Assembly: GCA_026419785.1 (NCBI GenBank)
Contig: JAODTK010002488.1
Coordinates: forward strand, 226,445-290,444
Origin: Sclerodactyla briareus
Lineage: Eukaryota > Echinodermata > Holothuroidea > Dendrochirotida > Sclerodactylidae
DNA: 64,000 nucleotides
Direction: 5' to 3'
Position numbers and translations under genes: made by a program. The notes below the pieces were generated by a model. It ran no database searches. It saw only the letters and a program-made list of their open reading frames with translations, and was not told the DNA's origin. Of the stretch, positions 12,701 through 26,369 are shown in pieces; positions within the stretch are counted from its first letter, which is position 1, and every line of letters begins with the position of its first letter.

Positions 12701-15250
12701 TCTTTCTCTTAACAGGTACGCGCTTTGCTCCTGCCTAGTTATTGGCGTACAAAATGCGCGCGGTCTCTACGGGCGTTCGTGACAGCAGTGGTTTGAACCA
12801 ATCTGTGCCCCTTGCAGTCGCATACCTCCCTCCCGCGTCACCATCGGGACGCTGTCATTGCGTCGGTCGCCATCCTGCTGCTGCTGATGACGCTGTATTT
12901 CCTCCTGACGTCCCATCTTTGACCGGTATACGCGGTTTACGTTCGCCATATACCCGCTGGTCTTCGGGTTCACATTAGCGTGATTACACAGTGGCATCCC
13001 ACGGCACCGGCGTGGTCAACCTATCATTCTCTTCGCCGCTTTCGTTGGTTGACTAATGCTTCCTAATAAAGATAGCCTCATCAGCGGACGAGAAGTACAA
13101 AAAAGCTAAAGCGGGACGTAGGGACATAGACAGCACGAAGAGTTGAATGGCATCAACGTCCCTCAGCGGGGACGCTTTTTTTTTTGCAGGGATAAAACTC
13201 GAAGGAATACGCCGACGCGAGAGAGAAAGTCCTTAGTTAAGAGGCGCCGCACGAGGATCGTCACACACTCAGTAAGAATCATCGCAGCCAGCTGAGAGCA
13301 AAAAAAAACACCATATGACGAGATATCGAGAGGAAACATCGCCAGAAACTTCGCCACGTGAAGGGGTGTCAGAGAGACTACTGGGAAACGCGCCGTACGA
13401 AGAGGTCCCGTCAGAGGGAGAAGACGAGGAGGAAAACCCCGACCAGATTTTACACCATCAAACATCACAATTATGAAGGACATCTACTTGACAGAGCTCC
13501 CAAGTCACACCCACTTATCAGTCGTAGTGAATATTCATGACATCGGGATGAAGATTGAGAACAATTTCCGAAAAAGTTAGGTCAATGAACCGACGATGAT
13601 TTGGGTATGTGCGTAACTGTAACATGCTAGCCGGCGCGTTTTCAAATTGCGGTATGTTGCCGTCACTCGCCGGCCACTATACGCAAGGCCTCGCACACGC
13701 ATCACCCCGGCCCCTCCGATCGACTGGTATTAAAAAATTGAAAGAAAAAACGCGTTCGCCCGATTTTGAACATCGTTAGTTTGTTTTTACTAACAGATTA
13801 GTAATAATTGGTTTTGTCTTGTCCTTCGAAAAACATGCACGTATACTTCCTATTGCGGGCTTGATAATCTCTTCACCCCTTCACAACCTGACAGCTAGCT
13901 ATTGTATATGTTTCATACCTAACACCTCGGATAGCACATCTTTCGTGATAATTGTGATATTATGGGAACTGCTACTACCAATATAATCGCACACTTCAAT
14001 TCATGCATGCATGCATTTTTTTCCTGTGCCATGAGTTTTCTGGGTCGAACACAGCTGATATAAACTAGCTTGGATGGGATATCTCTCAAGTCGACTCCAA
14101 TAGTATAAATATGCAAGTGACGTTGAATGAACGGTGGAAGATATACCTATGTAATGCATAACAATCCCATTCACCTATGAATCGTGAATTCAGCACCAAC
14201 AACGGGCCAGTTTTCACATCATATTTTTTTTACTATCAAACGTCTTCTCACTGTATGCTAACCGAGTAATTAATATGCGCATTACAGTATACTCGCACTG
14301 CTCACACCCCCCTGATACGTCCTGTATTCTATTCATACTCACAAGGGGAACTAACCAGCCAGTTTTCTTTCTCAAAATGGCGTCGCGTTCCTAACGCAGG
14401 GGTTACCTCCTTCCAATCACCGGGGGGTAGCCCTTTTCTCCGGGGGCGTGTCATTGGCGCCTGTCTCTGACGTCATCGTCTGTCTTGCGATCGCCGTGTT
14501 TTTTGTCCTCCGGGTTGGTTATTTTGGTGTTTGGACATGACGGTGTGGGATCGCTACCTGCGGTACACTTTCGTATATCCCTACCATAGTGTGGTCCATT
14601 CTAGTGGTCATTGTTAACAACTGGGAGCCCTGGAACCCGAGTAACCTTCTCCCTCTAGTGCTACTGGCGATATCAGTGGTTATGTGGTTATTAAGCTTTT
14701 TTACGTGCTTAGGCGGTAATCCTCAATCATGGCGCTCTATGTGGAGGGTCGTATCTGTCCATCCCTCACACCGTACCATATTGGGTTAGTTCCTCAGTGA
14801 TCTGTTAATTCAAATCAGAAAGAATCGACCGATTTACTGAAGGCGTGTCGGAACCATCTTGTTTGGTGCCGTAAACCTACTCGATTATACCGGTTGTGAT
14901 CTGCAGGCGAGTTGCCCACCATTCTGATGGTTCCCTGAATGCACTCATGTCCGCTCAATGTTTTGGTGACGGTGTGCTTGTATACTCGATCGAGTAAGGC
15001 GCAGGTCATCGCAGACTGCTGGGCGCTGGTGAATTCATGCATATACCTACCTGTACATTTGTATGTGTGCTGTGCATGCGAACGATCACCAACTCCAGCT
15101 TTTAGTTCATTACTAAGCACTTTCGTCAGTGGTCGTGTTTCTGCAAGTGGTATTGGTTATATGCTGCATCGTCTACTGTAGGAGCCCAATTTTTCCCAAA
15201 TCTGCCGAACGAATGTTAGCTTTTTCCTCTCATCGAGACATTTTGAAGGA
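9701..15250. other. No gene recognised, apart from one diverged repeat
   Basis: Scattered frames at 11330-11873 and 14589-14789 encode hydrophobic stretches (for example LLLTLSITILGLIAGGF and LLPLVLLAISVVMWLLSFF). They lack splice context or a recognisable family, so I leave them uncalled. C/G tracts occur at 9884, 10108 and 12101. GCATGCATGCAT lies at about 14004. Confidence 0.55.
10565..10965. repeat. Diverged relative of the 7.1-8.8 kb repeat
   Basis: Contains GGTCAAAGGTCATC (about 10628), TATGAGGTCAACAGTAGTCAGAGTC, a TACACGGTATGTCGAGCATG stretch and CCGATCAAGCTGAA-TTA. These occur in the same order as in the 315-bp unit but with heavy divergence. Confidence 0.55.
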
Positions 15251-15251
15251 T

Positions 15252-15302
15252 TCGGACTCGTCCTGATGTCTCGGACTCGGACTCGGGGCTCGGTCCGAGT
15301 CC
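15252..15302. repeat. GGACTC-type short tandem block 1
   Basis: Repeats of TCGGACTCGGACTCGG, ending in the inverted form GGTCCGAGTCC, so the block can fold on itself. Confidence 0.75.
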
Positions 15303-15905
15303 AGGTTCAAGGCCGCTCAGAAAAAAAAAAATCCACAGGGAAATCCCGAAACTTAGGTGTTATACTCAGAAAGTTTTGACATCGACATTGAAAATCATAA
15401 ATGCGATGTACTGTCTCGTTGTCAATATCTCCAATCACTCAAATCAATCCTGAGTTAGCCAATAGTGCATTTTATTGACTTACCTGCGCTTGTCGGAATG
15501 GCTGTTAGCAAGTGGCAATCCTTATGGGGTACTACACTATGGACGCCTGTCTATAAAGATGGATATGTTAATTGTTCTTGAAATGCAATGAAAAAATACT
15601 TCAAGTGATAACTGCTTTCTAGAAAGTTATTATTGTCCTAATGTTTGCAAACTGTGAGAGGTGGGGATCAGGGGGGAGTTCTACACATATTTTGTTTAGG
15701 GCATTCATTTGTTTGTTTAGGTCGCACTGCGTTAAGCAATTTGCTTTACATTGCTAAAAACTAACAGGTACGGGACGACCCGGGGCACCCCAAATTTTGT
15801 ATGGGATGAATATGCAACAGTACAACATACTCTGTTTGTTGGGGGGATGATGCAACAACTTTGAACCTGATACCATATATTTCTGCTAAAATGCTAAGTG
15901 TAATA

Positions 15906-16022
15906 CGGACTCGGACTTGACTCGGATGTTGAGGACTCGGACTCGGATGGTGAGGACTCGGTCTTGGACTCGGACTCGGATGGTGAGGACTCGGTCTCGA
16001 CTCGGATTGGCTGGACTCGACT
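15906..16022. repeat. GGACTC-type short tandem block 2
   Basis: Degenerate GGACTC/GGATGGTGAGGACTCGG units over about 115 bp, about 600 bp from block 1. The Arg/Thr-rich frame through it is a low-complexity artefact. Confidence 0.8.
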
Positions 16023-16024
16023 CC

Positions 16025-16970
16025 AACACTGTTGGTTACTGTGGGGTGTCTTCGTATAACTTCAATGCCCCGACTATGAGTATAATAATGGGTAGATTTT
16101 AGTACAACAGTGTATCGTATGATGTTTACTCGATGCCCATACTACTTTTGCGCCTCCAAAATATGGAATGGCGAAACTCGGACAAAAATGTATTCCATCT
16201 TTCTTAGTTGTCATTTCGTGAAACAATCTATTTTTTCGGTGTTACATATTAGTTCAATTGATAGTTAGATCAACTTGCAATAATTCAGTGAGATTCAAAT
16301 GCCAAACACACCAAGTGACTGCTGCTTTAAGCGAATCAAGATGGCCGCCGTCTCGTTGATCTGACCTGCGTATAATTAATAAATGGCTACAGGGCGGCGT
16401 GAAAAAATGCTAAGTATTGAAAGATTTTGAAGAAATGTGAGAATGTCTGGTATGTATTTAGAAAGGCTGCAAGGAGCGTAGCCAGCAGATATGGCAGCAA
16501 TGATTGTTAAATATTTGAGGTGGCAAGTGATCTGATAGACAGGCGCCCATTCAGACATGAGCATGCCATGCGACAACTAACTATGAGATGTCTAAACGAG
16601 AAGGGGGAAAAACAGGGGACGGAAAAACAGACTACACAACTCCTGATATGTTTTCATATGAATATCATTCAGTAAACTATTCCACCATTTGTTGAATGGT
16701 TCGGGGTTCAACGAAGTTGGCAGAAGAGGGATCCAACACAAAAAAAAAAAACAATTTTGTGTGTGAGGATCAAACATGTATGGAAGCCCCGCCCCCCATG
16801 AAAGTTGAGTCCTCACGAGTGACGACCCCCCCCCCTCTTCCCGGGGGTCGCGCTCCTCCATGGTGCGGTTTATTTTGGTTTTCGAGTTCTGACGGTTTTC
16901 CGGACTATGGATGTGTATTGTGTTTTTGGGATACTAACCTATGATAATTAAAATTTATATGACGCCATTC
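16025..16970. other. No gene recognised
   Basis: AT-rich unique sequence with C tracts near 16827. Nothing assignable. Confidence 0.55.
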
Positions 16971-16974
16971 GATT

Positions 16975-18205
16975 GATGCATTCCCGTTTTTGTATATTTT
17001 AACAAGAGCCTCTTTCTGAATGAAACATTGTATATTTTCACGAGGGAAGTTTCAGCAATTTTGTACGTTGACTTATGTAGTACCACATGTGAGGACATTC
17101 AATGACAGTGCATGAGGTTATTGGAGAGAGTAGACTACCATATGATATTGTTCCAGTTTTACAAAACGATTTTATTAACGATTTCGTTTTAATAGTTCGT
17201 ATTTTAAAACCTTAACAATTGCAATAGCTGTTTCATATAAACATACTTTGTCTGATGGCCCTCATAAAAAGTTGGAGGGTGGTAAAGATTGGGCGTTCAC
17301 GACCTCCAGTAGTTCGCCCTTGTCTGGTATTTAAATGTTAGCAATATATATTTTATTTACCAATTTTTTTAGTTTTGATAATGTATACATATACTAGCCT
17401 GTGTAGAGCCAGCGAACCTTTGATGCCAGGCGGAATTTGATGGATGAAACTCGCGCCTAATTCAACAAAGGCCTTCCGAATGAAACATTGTATATTTACA
17501 AAGAAAGTACAATGGGTTTTTGTAGGGGGCTTATAGCTCCTTTGTGTAAAAGCGTGCCAGGAGAACAATTGAGGGGAGTATAGGCTACCACAATGGGTAT
17601 TGTTTAAGTTTTGCTTCAGGCTATAGTATTTCAAACTTGAGCGATCAGTTGAATGTTTTACATCCCATGCACATCATGATGGGGCCCTTATCAAGGTGAA
17701 AAAGGTGGAGGCTCAAAGTTAGGGACTAATTACATCCCCCCCCCTCGACCCCCCCCCCCTTGGAGGGGGGGGGAAAGAAAAAGGTGCAGGCTCAAAGTTC
17801 GGGACTAATTACATCCCTCGACCCCCCCCCCCTCCCCTCCTTCCGCAGTGATTGCGTCGCTGTCTTTACTCTGGCGTTATCTGGCTTTCTGTTCCGGTTT
17901 TTTTAATGGGCATACGTCTCAGTATTTGATGGATGCATTCAATTTTCCGCATAATTTTATAGGAGCCTTCTAAAAAGAAACTTGTTATATTTACACTGTG
18001 ACAAGAGGAAATTGCAATATGTTGTTCACTTTTCATCAGCCTCTTGTAACAAATACAACGACATTGAGGTTATTGAGGAGATAGGCCAGTCTAATGTGTT
18101 ATTGAAGTCTCAATAACATTTATCTACGGTTTCAGTCCAGTAGCCTATCGTATTTTAAACTTGATCGATCAATCGCAATTGTGTTATTTTATATATAGAG
18201 CTAAT
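16975..18205. repeat. Tandem array, ~475-bp unit, three copies
   Basis: Units start near 16979, 17441 and 17932. Shared order: GATG-ATTC, AGCCT-CT--AATGAAACATTGTATATTT, TGAGGTTATTG-GGAG-TAG-CTACCA, GTATTTTAAA-CTT-A--GATCA. The middle unit is followed by C- and G-tracts at 17735-17830, where GTGCAGGCTCAAAGTT and ATTACATCCC are duplicated. Confidence 0.75.
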
Positions 18206-18951
18206 GTACATTATAGAGCCTAATGTACATATGTATTTTTCGTTCAGTGTTCGAAATGTGAATAAGTAGGGCGTTGTAAAATGTTGTTTTGGGGACAGTT
18301 TCATTATCACGAAGTTGGATTGTAGACGACACATGTGTTGTGGAATGCAAAAAATAGAGTACTACCATTGAAATGAAGATGTAGCAAATTCGTTTTTGGG
18401 GTTTTTTGACTACCTAATTTGTTTTCTACTTCGTGGACCATGACGTAGGGCAGTCTCTTCTCTTCTCCCTCCCCCATCAGCAAGTCGGATATTTTTGATT
18501 TTCTTTCTTATAATTTTTATGGCGAGCCCGTAGATCACCTAATGAATCAATCCCGCAATAGTATACAGACCAGTTACTGCATGTTTTCTGTCAGCCCGAT
18601 CTTCCCTTCATTTTGACAATATAAGGCAGTGCCTGCCTGGCTGTAACCGTGATATCTGGTTGAATGGGGGAAAACCTCGCACGCAAACGGCAGCTTTCAA
18701 ATTACCCAGTACCCCTCGTTTGTCACTGTTCCGATTCCTAGTGAAGAACGCCAAGAGAGAGGGCACCATTTTATTTTATATTATATGTCCGCGGCCAGGG
18801 AGAGAGGGCGAACGGACCATGGGAAGCGATTATCAAAGGATCCAAGCAGAGCACGACCTTTATGGTTGGTGCGAAGCAAGCTATAGCAGTAAGAGTAGGC
18901 GAAATCGCCGGTGGACTTCCACACCCAAAACTGGCAGCCTTTATAATTTCC

Positions 18952-18970
18952 GACTAAGGATTCCTTAGTC
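18952..18970. repeat. Perfect inverted repeat, 9-bp arms
   Basis: GACTAAGGA-T-TCCTTAGTC with a one-base centre. Direct copies of GGTGCGAAGCA lie about 80-100 bp to the left (18868) and 30 bp to the right (18998). Confidence 0.7.
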
Positions 18971-19039
18971 CGCTGAAGCCTTCTTTGGTGTTTTGCCGGT
19001 GCGAAGCATAACACGAGGCGTATAGTTAAGCTTAAGCCA

Positions 19040-20470
19040 GACTTAGCATACCTCTATAGATGGTCGAGAAATGGCCTACTGGCAATCATCTGGGTGTGTC
19101 GGAGGAACCTATGCATGACGCTACGATCAGCCCGGGTGCGATCTTACTCGTACTCGGTGTGTGTGTAACCTATAAAGACATGGACCCTATTGTTTTTGTG
19201 TCAGCTCAGAGATTGACATGTCTGGAGACGCGATGTCTGCTGTAACTATGGCTATCGTGTTCAGAAACATCTCAGTGGCCTCTTTCTTAGTCCCTTGTGT
19301 TTATTCCCGAGGGTTGAAAAAATAATAACGTGGAACAAGGTGGTGGGAAAGATTAAAGGACTCCACTTTTGATAATTCGCTGTGGGCTGTGACAGAGGCA
19401 TCTTATGAAGTCACCGAGGTCAGTCTGAATTAACGCCTGGTCTGACCAAGCAGAAATGTGTATGGCGTTCTTATATGAATATTTTATTGTCGGGTCAGGC
19501 AGTGGTCACCAGAGGTCGAAGTCCAGAATGCGGTTAGCCAGACAAGATAAAATTTGGTGGTAGCGTCCTTGTGGAGACTGGAGAGGACATGGAACCGTTT
19601 TGCTTCTGGTGTGGAGAGGACGGAAAATCTTGCTTCTATGTAGATTTTTTTATCTGGATGGCCATCTACTGAACAAATGGCCTACGAATGGTAGGTTTTC
19701 AACCTGAAAATCCTAGACTCTTTAGACGGCTCTTGAATATGTCAGTGTGGGCTGCAGTGACAAACCTCCGGGCCCTGACAGTAGTAATTAATTTCCAAAT
19801 CTCCCATAATAATGAATGTTTTCTTACTTCTAGTGTTACTGTAGCTGGGAGGATTCCCCTGACCGGCTGACCTCGACTGATTGTTTCCCCTACATATTCA
19901 ATGCTGTCCGCGATATCCAACTTGGTTCTCTCATAAGATGGGGGTTATTTTCGGTTTTCGGGGGGGATTCTGCATGCGCAAATATTCGCCCCCCCTCGCC
20001 GTTACACGATAACTCGACTAGGCCTAGATGGATCACTCGCATGCGATATATAGTTTCCTCGAATAGAACATGTTTCCCGTGACAGTAACATGAACCAATT
20101 TTTTTGCGCGTGGCAGTCAAAGGTATCTGCGATGAACAGCAGGCTGGAAACCTAATTGTAAGCACCCTAAGTTCAGAATACTTGGTTGGTCGAGATTGAA
20201 ATTCTTGCTGTTTAGCGTGTCATGGGATACATGAACCATATGTTTCTCAATAGAGACCGGGGTCGATTTGGTCGAAATAGAGAACTTTGAAAATTGTTGT
20301 TGCGGAATAAAATCAGCTTGCAAAATGAAAACGATAACTCGATCATCCTAACTGGATGGATGACACCTTCTGATACGCCCATGTTCCCCGTGGTGAGTAA
20401 CATGCATGATCTATTGTCATTGGGGCGTCAGGTCCGAGTTATTCGCCTATAACAGAGGAAAAAACTTAGG
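19040..20470. repeat. Degenerate relatives of the ~315-bp repeat
   Basis: Recurring words of the 7-9 kb unit appear in order and with decay: CATGGACCCTATTGTTTT (19180), GGTCTGACCAAGCAGAAA (19440), ACACGATAACTCGACTAGGC (20006), AACATGAACCA-TTTTT (20090), GGTTGGTCGAGATTGAAATT (about 20183), ATGAAAACGATAACTCGATC (20326). The spacing is compatible with three to four old units. Confidence 0.6.
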
Positions 20471-22615
20471 AATCCGTGCGAAGTGATGTCCAGAAATAGT
20501 GGAGTCACCAGACTTTTGAAATTGGGGGGGAGGGCACAGATATTTGTGTTTTTTTTTTGGGGGGGGGGAGGGGGGACAAGACTACTATCTAAGCGGCGGG
20601 CCACCATAGGTTGGCGCCGAGAGTCCAAGAATGTTTTTAGTTGCGACAAGCCCCCCCCCAGATGGTCGGAAATAACCTCTCCCGAGCGTTTCGGGCCTGC
20701 ATGCAGTACAAGCATTCAAATCTGGCATGTCGGATTCACAAATTCTGTAATCGAGTGGAAAATTTCAACATGTTGTCAGACTCGAGTCTTATTACTGCCG
20801 ACTTTTTGGACAGATGTCCAATAATTTTGTGCTCCACACTACTTTTCACCAGTGTGCGCGAAGTGCGCCAATTTGGGGCGGGTTTTCCGGCATATTGCGA
20901 AAAAGAGGATCACTAGAAAATTTGGGACATGAGTTCTCAGCTTACTGTCCAACCAAGATATGAGTCAGTAGCAGTTACCTGGAAGAACCTCATGCGTGAA
21001 AATTGAAGCGAGTCTGATAGCCTAAGCCTACGGCGTTCCAAATTGCGCGTGAGCGAGGGAGGAGGAAACGGACAGGGCGTGAATATTGGGGGGGGGGGTG
21101 GGTGTGACACCCCCTGAGATATTGAAAAGTCGGCCCGTAGCGGCCAAAAAAGTAGGCTCTCTGAGCGGCCAAAGCCAGAATTTGAGGAACCTTGAATAGA
21201 CAACCGAAAATGGAGTTCGTGAACGAAGATGCCATACAAACTAACAAATGGCACTGTTCGTAAAGAAGCCACCTACGCCGAAAGTTTGGCCCTACCCCCA
21301 AAAGTTCCACCCCCTTGAAGATTGGTATTTCGCCCTGGAAACGGACCGGATGCCTAAAAGGCGTTTAGTAATCAAAAAGAGGTTGACAGTAGTTTTCAAG
21401 GTCGATGAGAATGTTGTTGCCCATAATTTCAGTATTTGCACCTCACGCGATATGATTATGCGTTGAGGGGGCAATGACTAGAAATGTCCATGGAGTTGTG
21501 GAGATGAGGCGAAGCGACGGAGACAAAATCCGCCACTAGTACACGCGCGGAACGCGAAAACTTTTCAACTTCTTTTTATCGCATTCGGTGCGAATTGGCA
21601 CAAATTACTTGCCCTTTATGTGATATTTTTGTTGTGTTTTGCCAGATCTCTTTCAAACTGGTAGTCAAATAATTACTACAGAATATTTTTTCGAACATCA
21701 CAAATTCATGTGGGGGGCACACGGGGGGGGGCACAAGGTTTCGAGGGGGTACGTTGCCCCCCTGCCCCCCCCCCCACTTGGCGACACCACTGGTCCAGAA
21801 CGTTGGTCTGATTCTGGAAACTATAAAACAATACTATCATGTTCTTATTTAATCCTCTCTTTAGGATATATTTATCTTACAAAAAACGGAAATTTGATCA
21901 GCAGGGGTCAGAAGTCGGAGACCTTTTACCTTGTTAATTACTTTCCCAGGTTTTTCTTGTGTCTGACCTGCCGGTTAGTTGATCAGTAATGAGTAGAGGA
22001 ATCACCGAGCATTTGTCATTCTGTTTAGTGGAGTTCCACTATCAGAGTTTCTAATATGTACGGTATATCATCGAAATGAAATTCAAACGTTAATTGCAAA
22101 ACCGTTACGATGTGAGAATTTCATTTGATACAGAAAACTAGACAATTTTTTTTTTAGTGCCCGGGCCTCGTAGTATGTCTTTGTACAATCTTGTCTCGTG
22201 GCCATATATTTGTTTATGTGGTGATTTATAAATAAGGGTACCAACTAAGACATAATATTTTGGAGCTAAATTCGGAAATATGTGATTTATTTCTAGTGTA
22301 AAAGTAATCTTGATTTTCAGTGTTAACCAACCACTTTAAACTTTAATTGATTATGTCCAAGAGAGCAGTGATCGTAGTGATTTCTGACTGAAACAGGACT
22401 GCGGAATGACGACGACGTCATCATTGGTGAGTTGAACCCCCCCCCCCCCCAGGGTACACCTTCCTCAATGTACCCCGACCATCGGCCTGCGAGGAGCGGC
22501 CGGGTAGAATCTGTAAGTCTCACCTGAACGGCGTTGATCACGCAAGGCCCTGATACACTACTTTGAACATATCCGGGTCACGGACAATACGATACGTTTC
22601 AACCGTTTGTGGTTG
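20470..22615. other. No gene recognised
   Basis: Several G/C tracts (20541-20572, 20651, 21091, 21726-21776, 22438-22451), some as nearby G and C runs. Small frames through them are glycine- or proline-biased artefacts. Confidence 0.55.
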
Positions 22616-22619
22616 CATA

Positions 22620-25200
22620 GACCCCCTCAGTCCAAGCAAGGTTTACAGTCTCTGACTTCCTTACTGAGTTTGAATCCTTCCTTGATGGCATATCAATGCT
22701 ACCGGGTAAATTGCTCTGTTGGTTGATTCAACATCTACTGGGATGACAAAGTCGATGTGTGTGACGTTACAACGGTATGAGGCAATTGTAACGTCCGTTC
22801 ATTGCATCGGGTACTACCCAACCACAATCATGGTATAATTTGGATCACGGGCTCTCACTTCGAATGATGAGCTGATCCAGCGTTGGTGACGTTCATGAAA
22901 ACTTATCTCTGATCACACAGTGTTGTAAGGTGTCACTTCAATTTCGTCAAGCCACCAGCTGAACGCATCTTGCAAATAAACAGAAATTACAAAAAGTATC
23001 GATCACCAAGGCTTTCCGATACTTTTTCCGTATGTGGAGGGTGATATCCAGCTGTGATCTCCGTCGATGAACTGCTCCAATGGTACAACTCACCAACCAC
23101 CGAAATTATTGATGGAATTTGCGCCTGCATTCCGAAAACAGCAGGCCAGTCAGAAAGGTATGCCATGTTACAACGCCGTGTCCACACTGCCGTCGTGAGC
23201 GGCCGGTCAGTGGGGGAGGGAATAACTAAATGGCAGAAAATCTCGCTCAGACAGGACCAGGGAGCATTTCACTCTATGACAGGGAAGTCAAGGAAGTATA
23301 ACACAGCGAAACAGGACTATTTCACCGAAATACTTTCTAATGCTAACAACAAGGTTTTATCAGTACTGTAACCATATGTTGAACAATCATCTAGACCACT
23401 ACCGCTTGTCATTAGTCATGTTGTGCCTAGCAACCTGTTTTCTAGGTTCTTCTGTGCAAGATTAGTAAAATACGTGAGTGGGATAGAGCCGAAATCTTGA
23501 TTCGTCTGTCGTCGAGGGCATCTGCCTGGTGACCCGTCCCTTGTATCGCAAGTCCTCTTATCAATTTGCCAGTGTCACTGAAGACTTCCTTAGGAATGTC
23601 ATATCTGGTCCTCTAATGCGTCCTGCTTCCCTACTCGACCCGCTTTTCCTACTTGTGACTTTAAAGAGCAGCTCGCATTCATGTTTCTGCACTGATTGCT
23701 ATCGTCAATGATCGCTGAATACCGGTGGTTATCCGAATGATACGCGTCGTGCAAGTCATAAGCGGTGATAAAAAGCCCTCTTGATAGAGAGGACTTGCCA
23801 AGACAGACCTTTGTCCAGCAACCTGGTGTTAGTCGGCTAGGTCTTGAGAAAGTGGCGTCGCGACCACATGACACCAACATTTGATGTAATCAGTTGAGCG
23901 ACCCCTCCAGTCAGCGTATAAGGATATTGCAACACACTGAGGAGGAGTCTTGTCAAAGTTGCCATGGGATATTGTCACTGAAATGGATTGCAATAAGGTC
24001 GTGATCTTCGCTATGTTAGAGAGGAGCGCGGCAACATTTGACATAGCCTTCATGGCATTCTGGCTAAAACGCCTTGACAGACGTGTTGGGGTTCGTGGTA
24101 GCGCTTTGGAAATGTTCGCTTCCTATTTGAATGGTGGAACAAAACCAGGTAATGACAGGGTCATCTATCTGATCCGATGCGCTGATTGTGGTTGTCCACC
24201 AGGGGTCCTGTACTCGGCCCAAGTCTTTTCACCACCTACATCAATCCTGTGGGCGAGATAATCAGTAAGCAACAACATTAATTACAATCTACACGCTATG
24301 ATATTCAGTTGTATGAGTCATTTGATCCCAGAGTCGAAGGCGATTCTCCGTGCTACTCTCATCAGCTGCAAACCGGTATTTGTGAAGGCGGTTCCTGGCT
24401 GAGTCAAAAAACCATATGGAACGACATGACTTTAAAACTGAGTTATTCATTGACAGCCTCAAAGCAAATCAAAAGCTGCTTCCACAAATTAAAATCCTAT
24501 GGTGAATCCGAATTACTCCACTGTGCTGTTCGCAACCTCGGTGTTTCTCTTAACTCTCTATGTCCATTTAGTGACCACATCACTCATATAAGACAATCTG
24601 TCAACTTCCAAATTAGGAACAGTATGCGCGTATCGCAGATATATTGATGTACACTTGTCACCATGTAGTTCACGCCTAGTTACATCCCGGCCTCGATATT
24701 GTAACGCCCCTTGTTTTAGTATCTGTACTTTAAAGACTAGACGTTCACAGCGTCTTCAGAATAGCGCTGCCCGCCGTTATTTTTAAAAGCAAGCACGGCG
24801 ACGAGTGAGTGCAACCCCTTTAATAATGTACTTCACTGGCCTTCGATTCCCAAGCGTACTGTTTTTAAGAATCTGGTTTTTGTATACAAGTGTCTCTAAA
24901 CAGTCTAGCGCCCTCTTACTTATGTTGCCATCTGCAAAGGTACGACCCAGACGTACTTTAAGGTCATCGCATGATCGTAACCATTTGGTGATTCCAAACA
25001 GTAGTAGTATGCTTCGGCGATAGCGATGTTAAACTACTTTACTCTTTCAACGAGTGGAAAAGCTTCCTCGTGATGTGCGTCGCGGCATCACTGTGAGGTT
25101 GACTTCCAAAAACCAAGCTGTAATGATTTGCTTTTTGTCACGCTGTTGATGTTCTGTGAACAGCGTTCTAAATGTTATTAGTATGATTATTATAATATGT
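22620..25200 (+). mobile_element. Decayed CR1/L2-like non-LTR retrotransposon (endonuclease and reverse transcriptase remnants)
   Basis: Pieces of a LINE polyprotein occur in the expected order in all three forward frames. From left to right: an endonuclease-type FLTEFESFLDG (about 22650), LISDH and VKPPAERI (about 22900-22960), the linker AKQDYFTEILSNANNK (about 23306), SVTEDFLRNVISGPLMRP before the RT, RLDRRVGVRGSALEMF (about 24070), a degraded PQGSVLGP-type motif (about 24200), an NPVGEI segment, VRNLGVSLNSLCPFSDHI (about 24520), RLQNSAAR (about 24755) and ARTLRSSHDRNHLVIP (about 24953). The order and motifs are those of CR1/L2-clade elements. The many frameshifts and stops, and the apparent loss of the 5' part, make it non-autonomous. 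It has no clear target-site duplication. Confidence 0.88.
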
Positions 25201-25204
25201 GATC

Positions 25205-26369
25205 TGGTGTCATTTCCCTAAATGGGAAGTTAATAAATACCACCAAATTTGTCATGGAAAATCCATGGTTCCCCGTGTAAAGGGGGCATAAAAAATGCAT
25301 AAATTACCTTCACTGCATTTTGATATCTCTCACTTCTATTTGCTCTCCTTAAATGTCAGGACATTCTGAGCTAAAAACTTTTACTAATGTATTCTTTCTA
25401 TTGCTTCATTTCGATTCGTGGGCGTATTTATAGATTTTGCAGCCGTTCCCCGTGCAATTTAGCAGGGGACAGGGAAATTTTGAATTTGCAATATTTTTAA
25501 GTGTTGACAAATAAGCAGGCTGATATAGCCTGCCTGTTGTAAGTCATTTTTAAACACATAGCTCAACCAGGATGAAATAAAACAGGTTTTAGGATACAGT
25601 TTTCCTTTTATTGTAAATTTCACAACATAAAATTGATGCAGGGGACAATGAAAATGGCGCCCCAACATTTAAAGGGGCCATATTTCTTATTTCTGTGTAA
25701 ATTTATTAAACCTAACAAACTTCCACATTAATGTATCAACCATGCATGAGCTCAAAACAGCATGGCAGTGGTGAACTTAATAATTTGATATAACTTATCG
25801 TATGTGCAGGGTGAAAAGTTCTCCGTTAAGTGGGACATAGAAAAATACCAAAATACCCGATACCACATTTTGGTTAGAGCTATCAGCTGCAGACACAAAG
25901 TTTGAATTGAATTTAATAGAATCCACTTCCCCATCACTCTTTTTGCAAGACAAACGTAATGAGCTAGTTTCACATTGTCTGACGCAATTAAATATTGGGA
26001 GCAAGTTTTCAACAAAAGAGTGATTTTAATTGTGTTAATTGTCTATTATTCATAGCATATCCCCCCAAAGATTCAATTAACATAAAATAGCACTTTTAAT
26101 GTCCACATTCTTTGCCCCTACTGAAAAGTGCTAAGTTCAGACATTTTCCCAGCAAGCGGGACTTAAAATTGTATAATTTTGGTATTTACAAACATTATAC
26201 ATATTTTGGGCAATTGATTTGTCCCTACTGAATGCTCTTACAAATAAGAAACATCAGGATAACATATAAGGCCATAATAGTAACACCCCTTTAATGTTGA
26301 TATCCACCATGATTGGTACCCTAATAAATGGTCACCCATATAGATACTAAAGGGTCACGCTGTCAATGT
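25205..26369. other. No gene recognised (AT-rich)
   Basis: Unique AT-rich sequence between two LINE remnants. Nothing assignable. Confidence 0.55.

Noticed and set aside
15917..16102. Arg/Thr-rich 61-residue frame
   Set aside because: It is a translation of the GGACTC short repeat.
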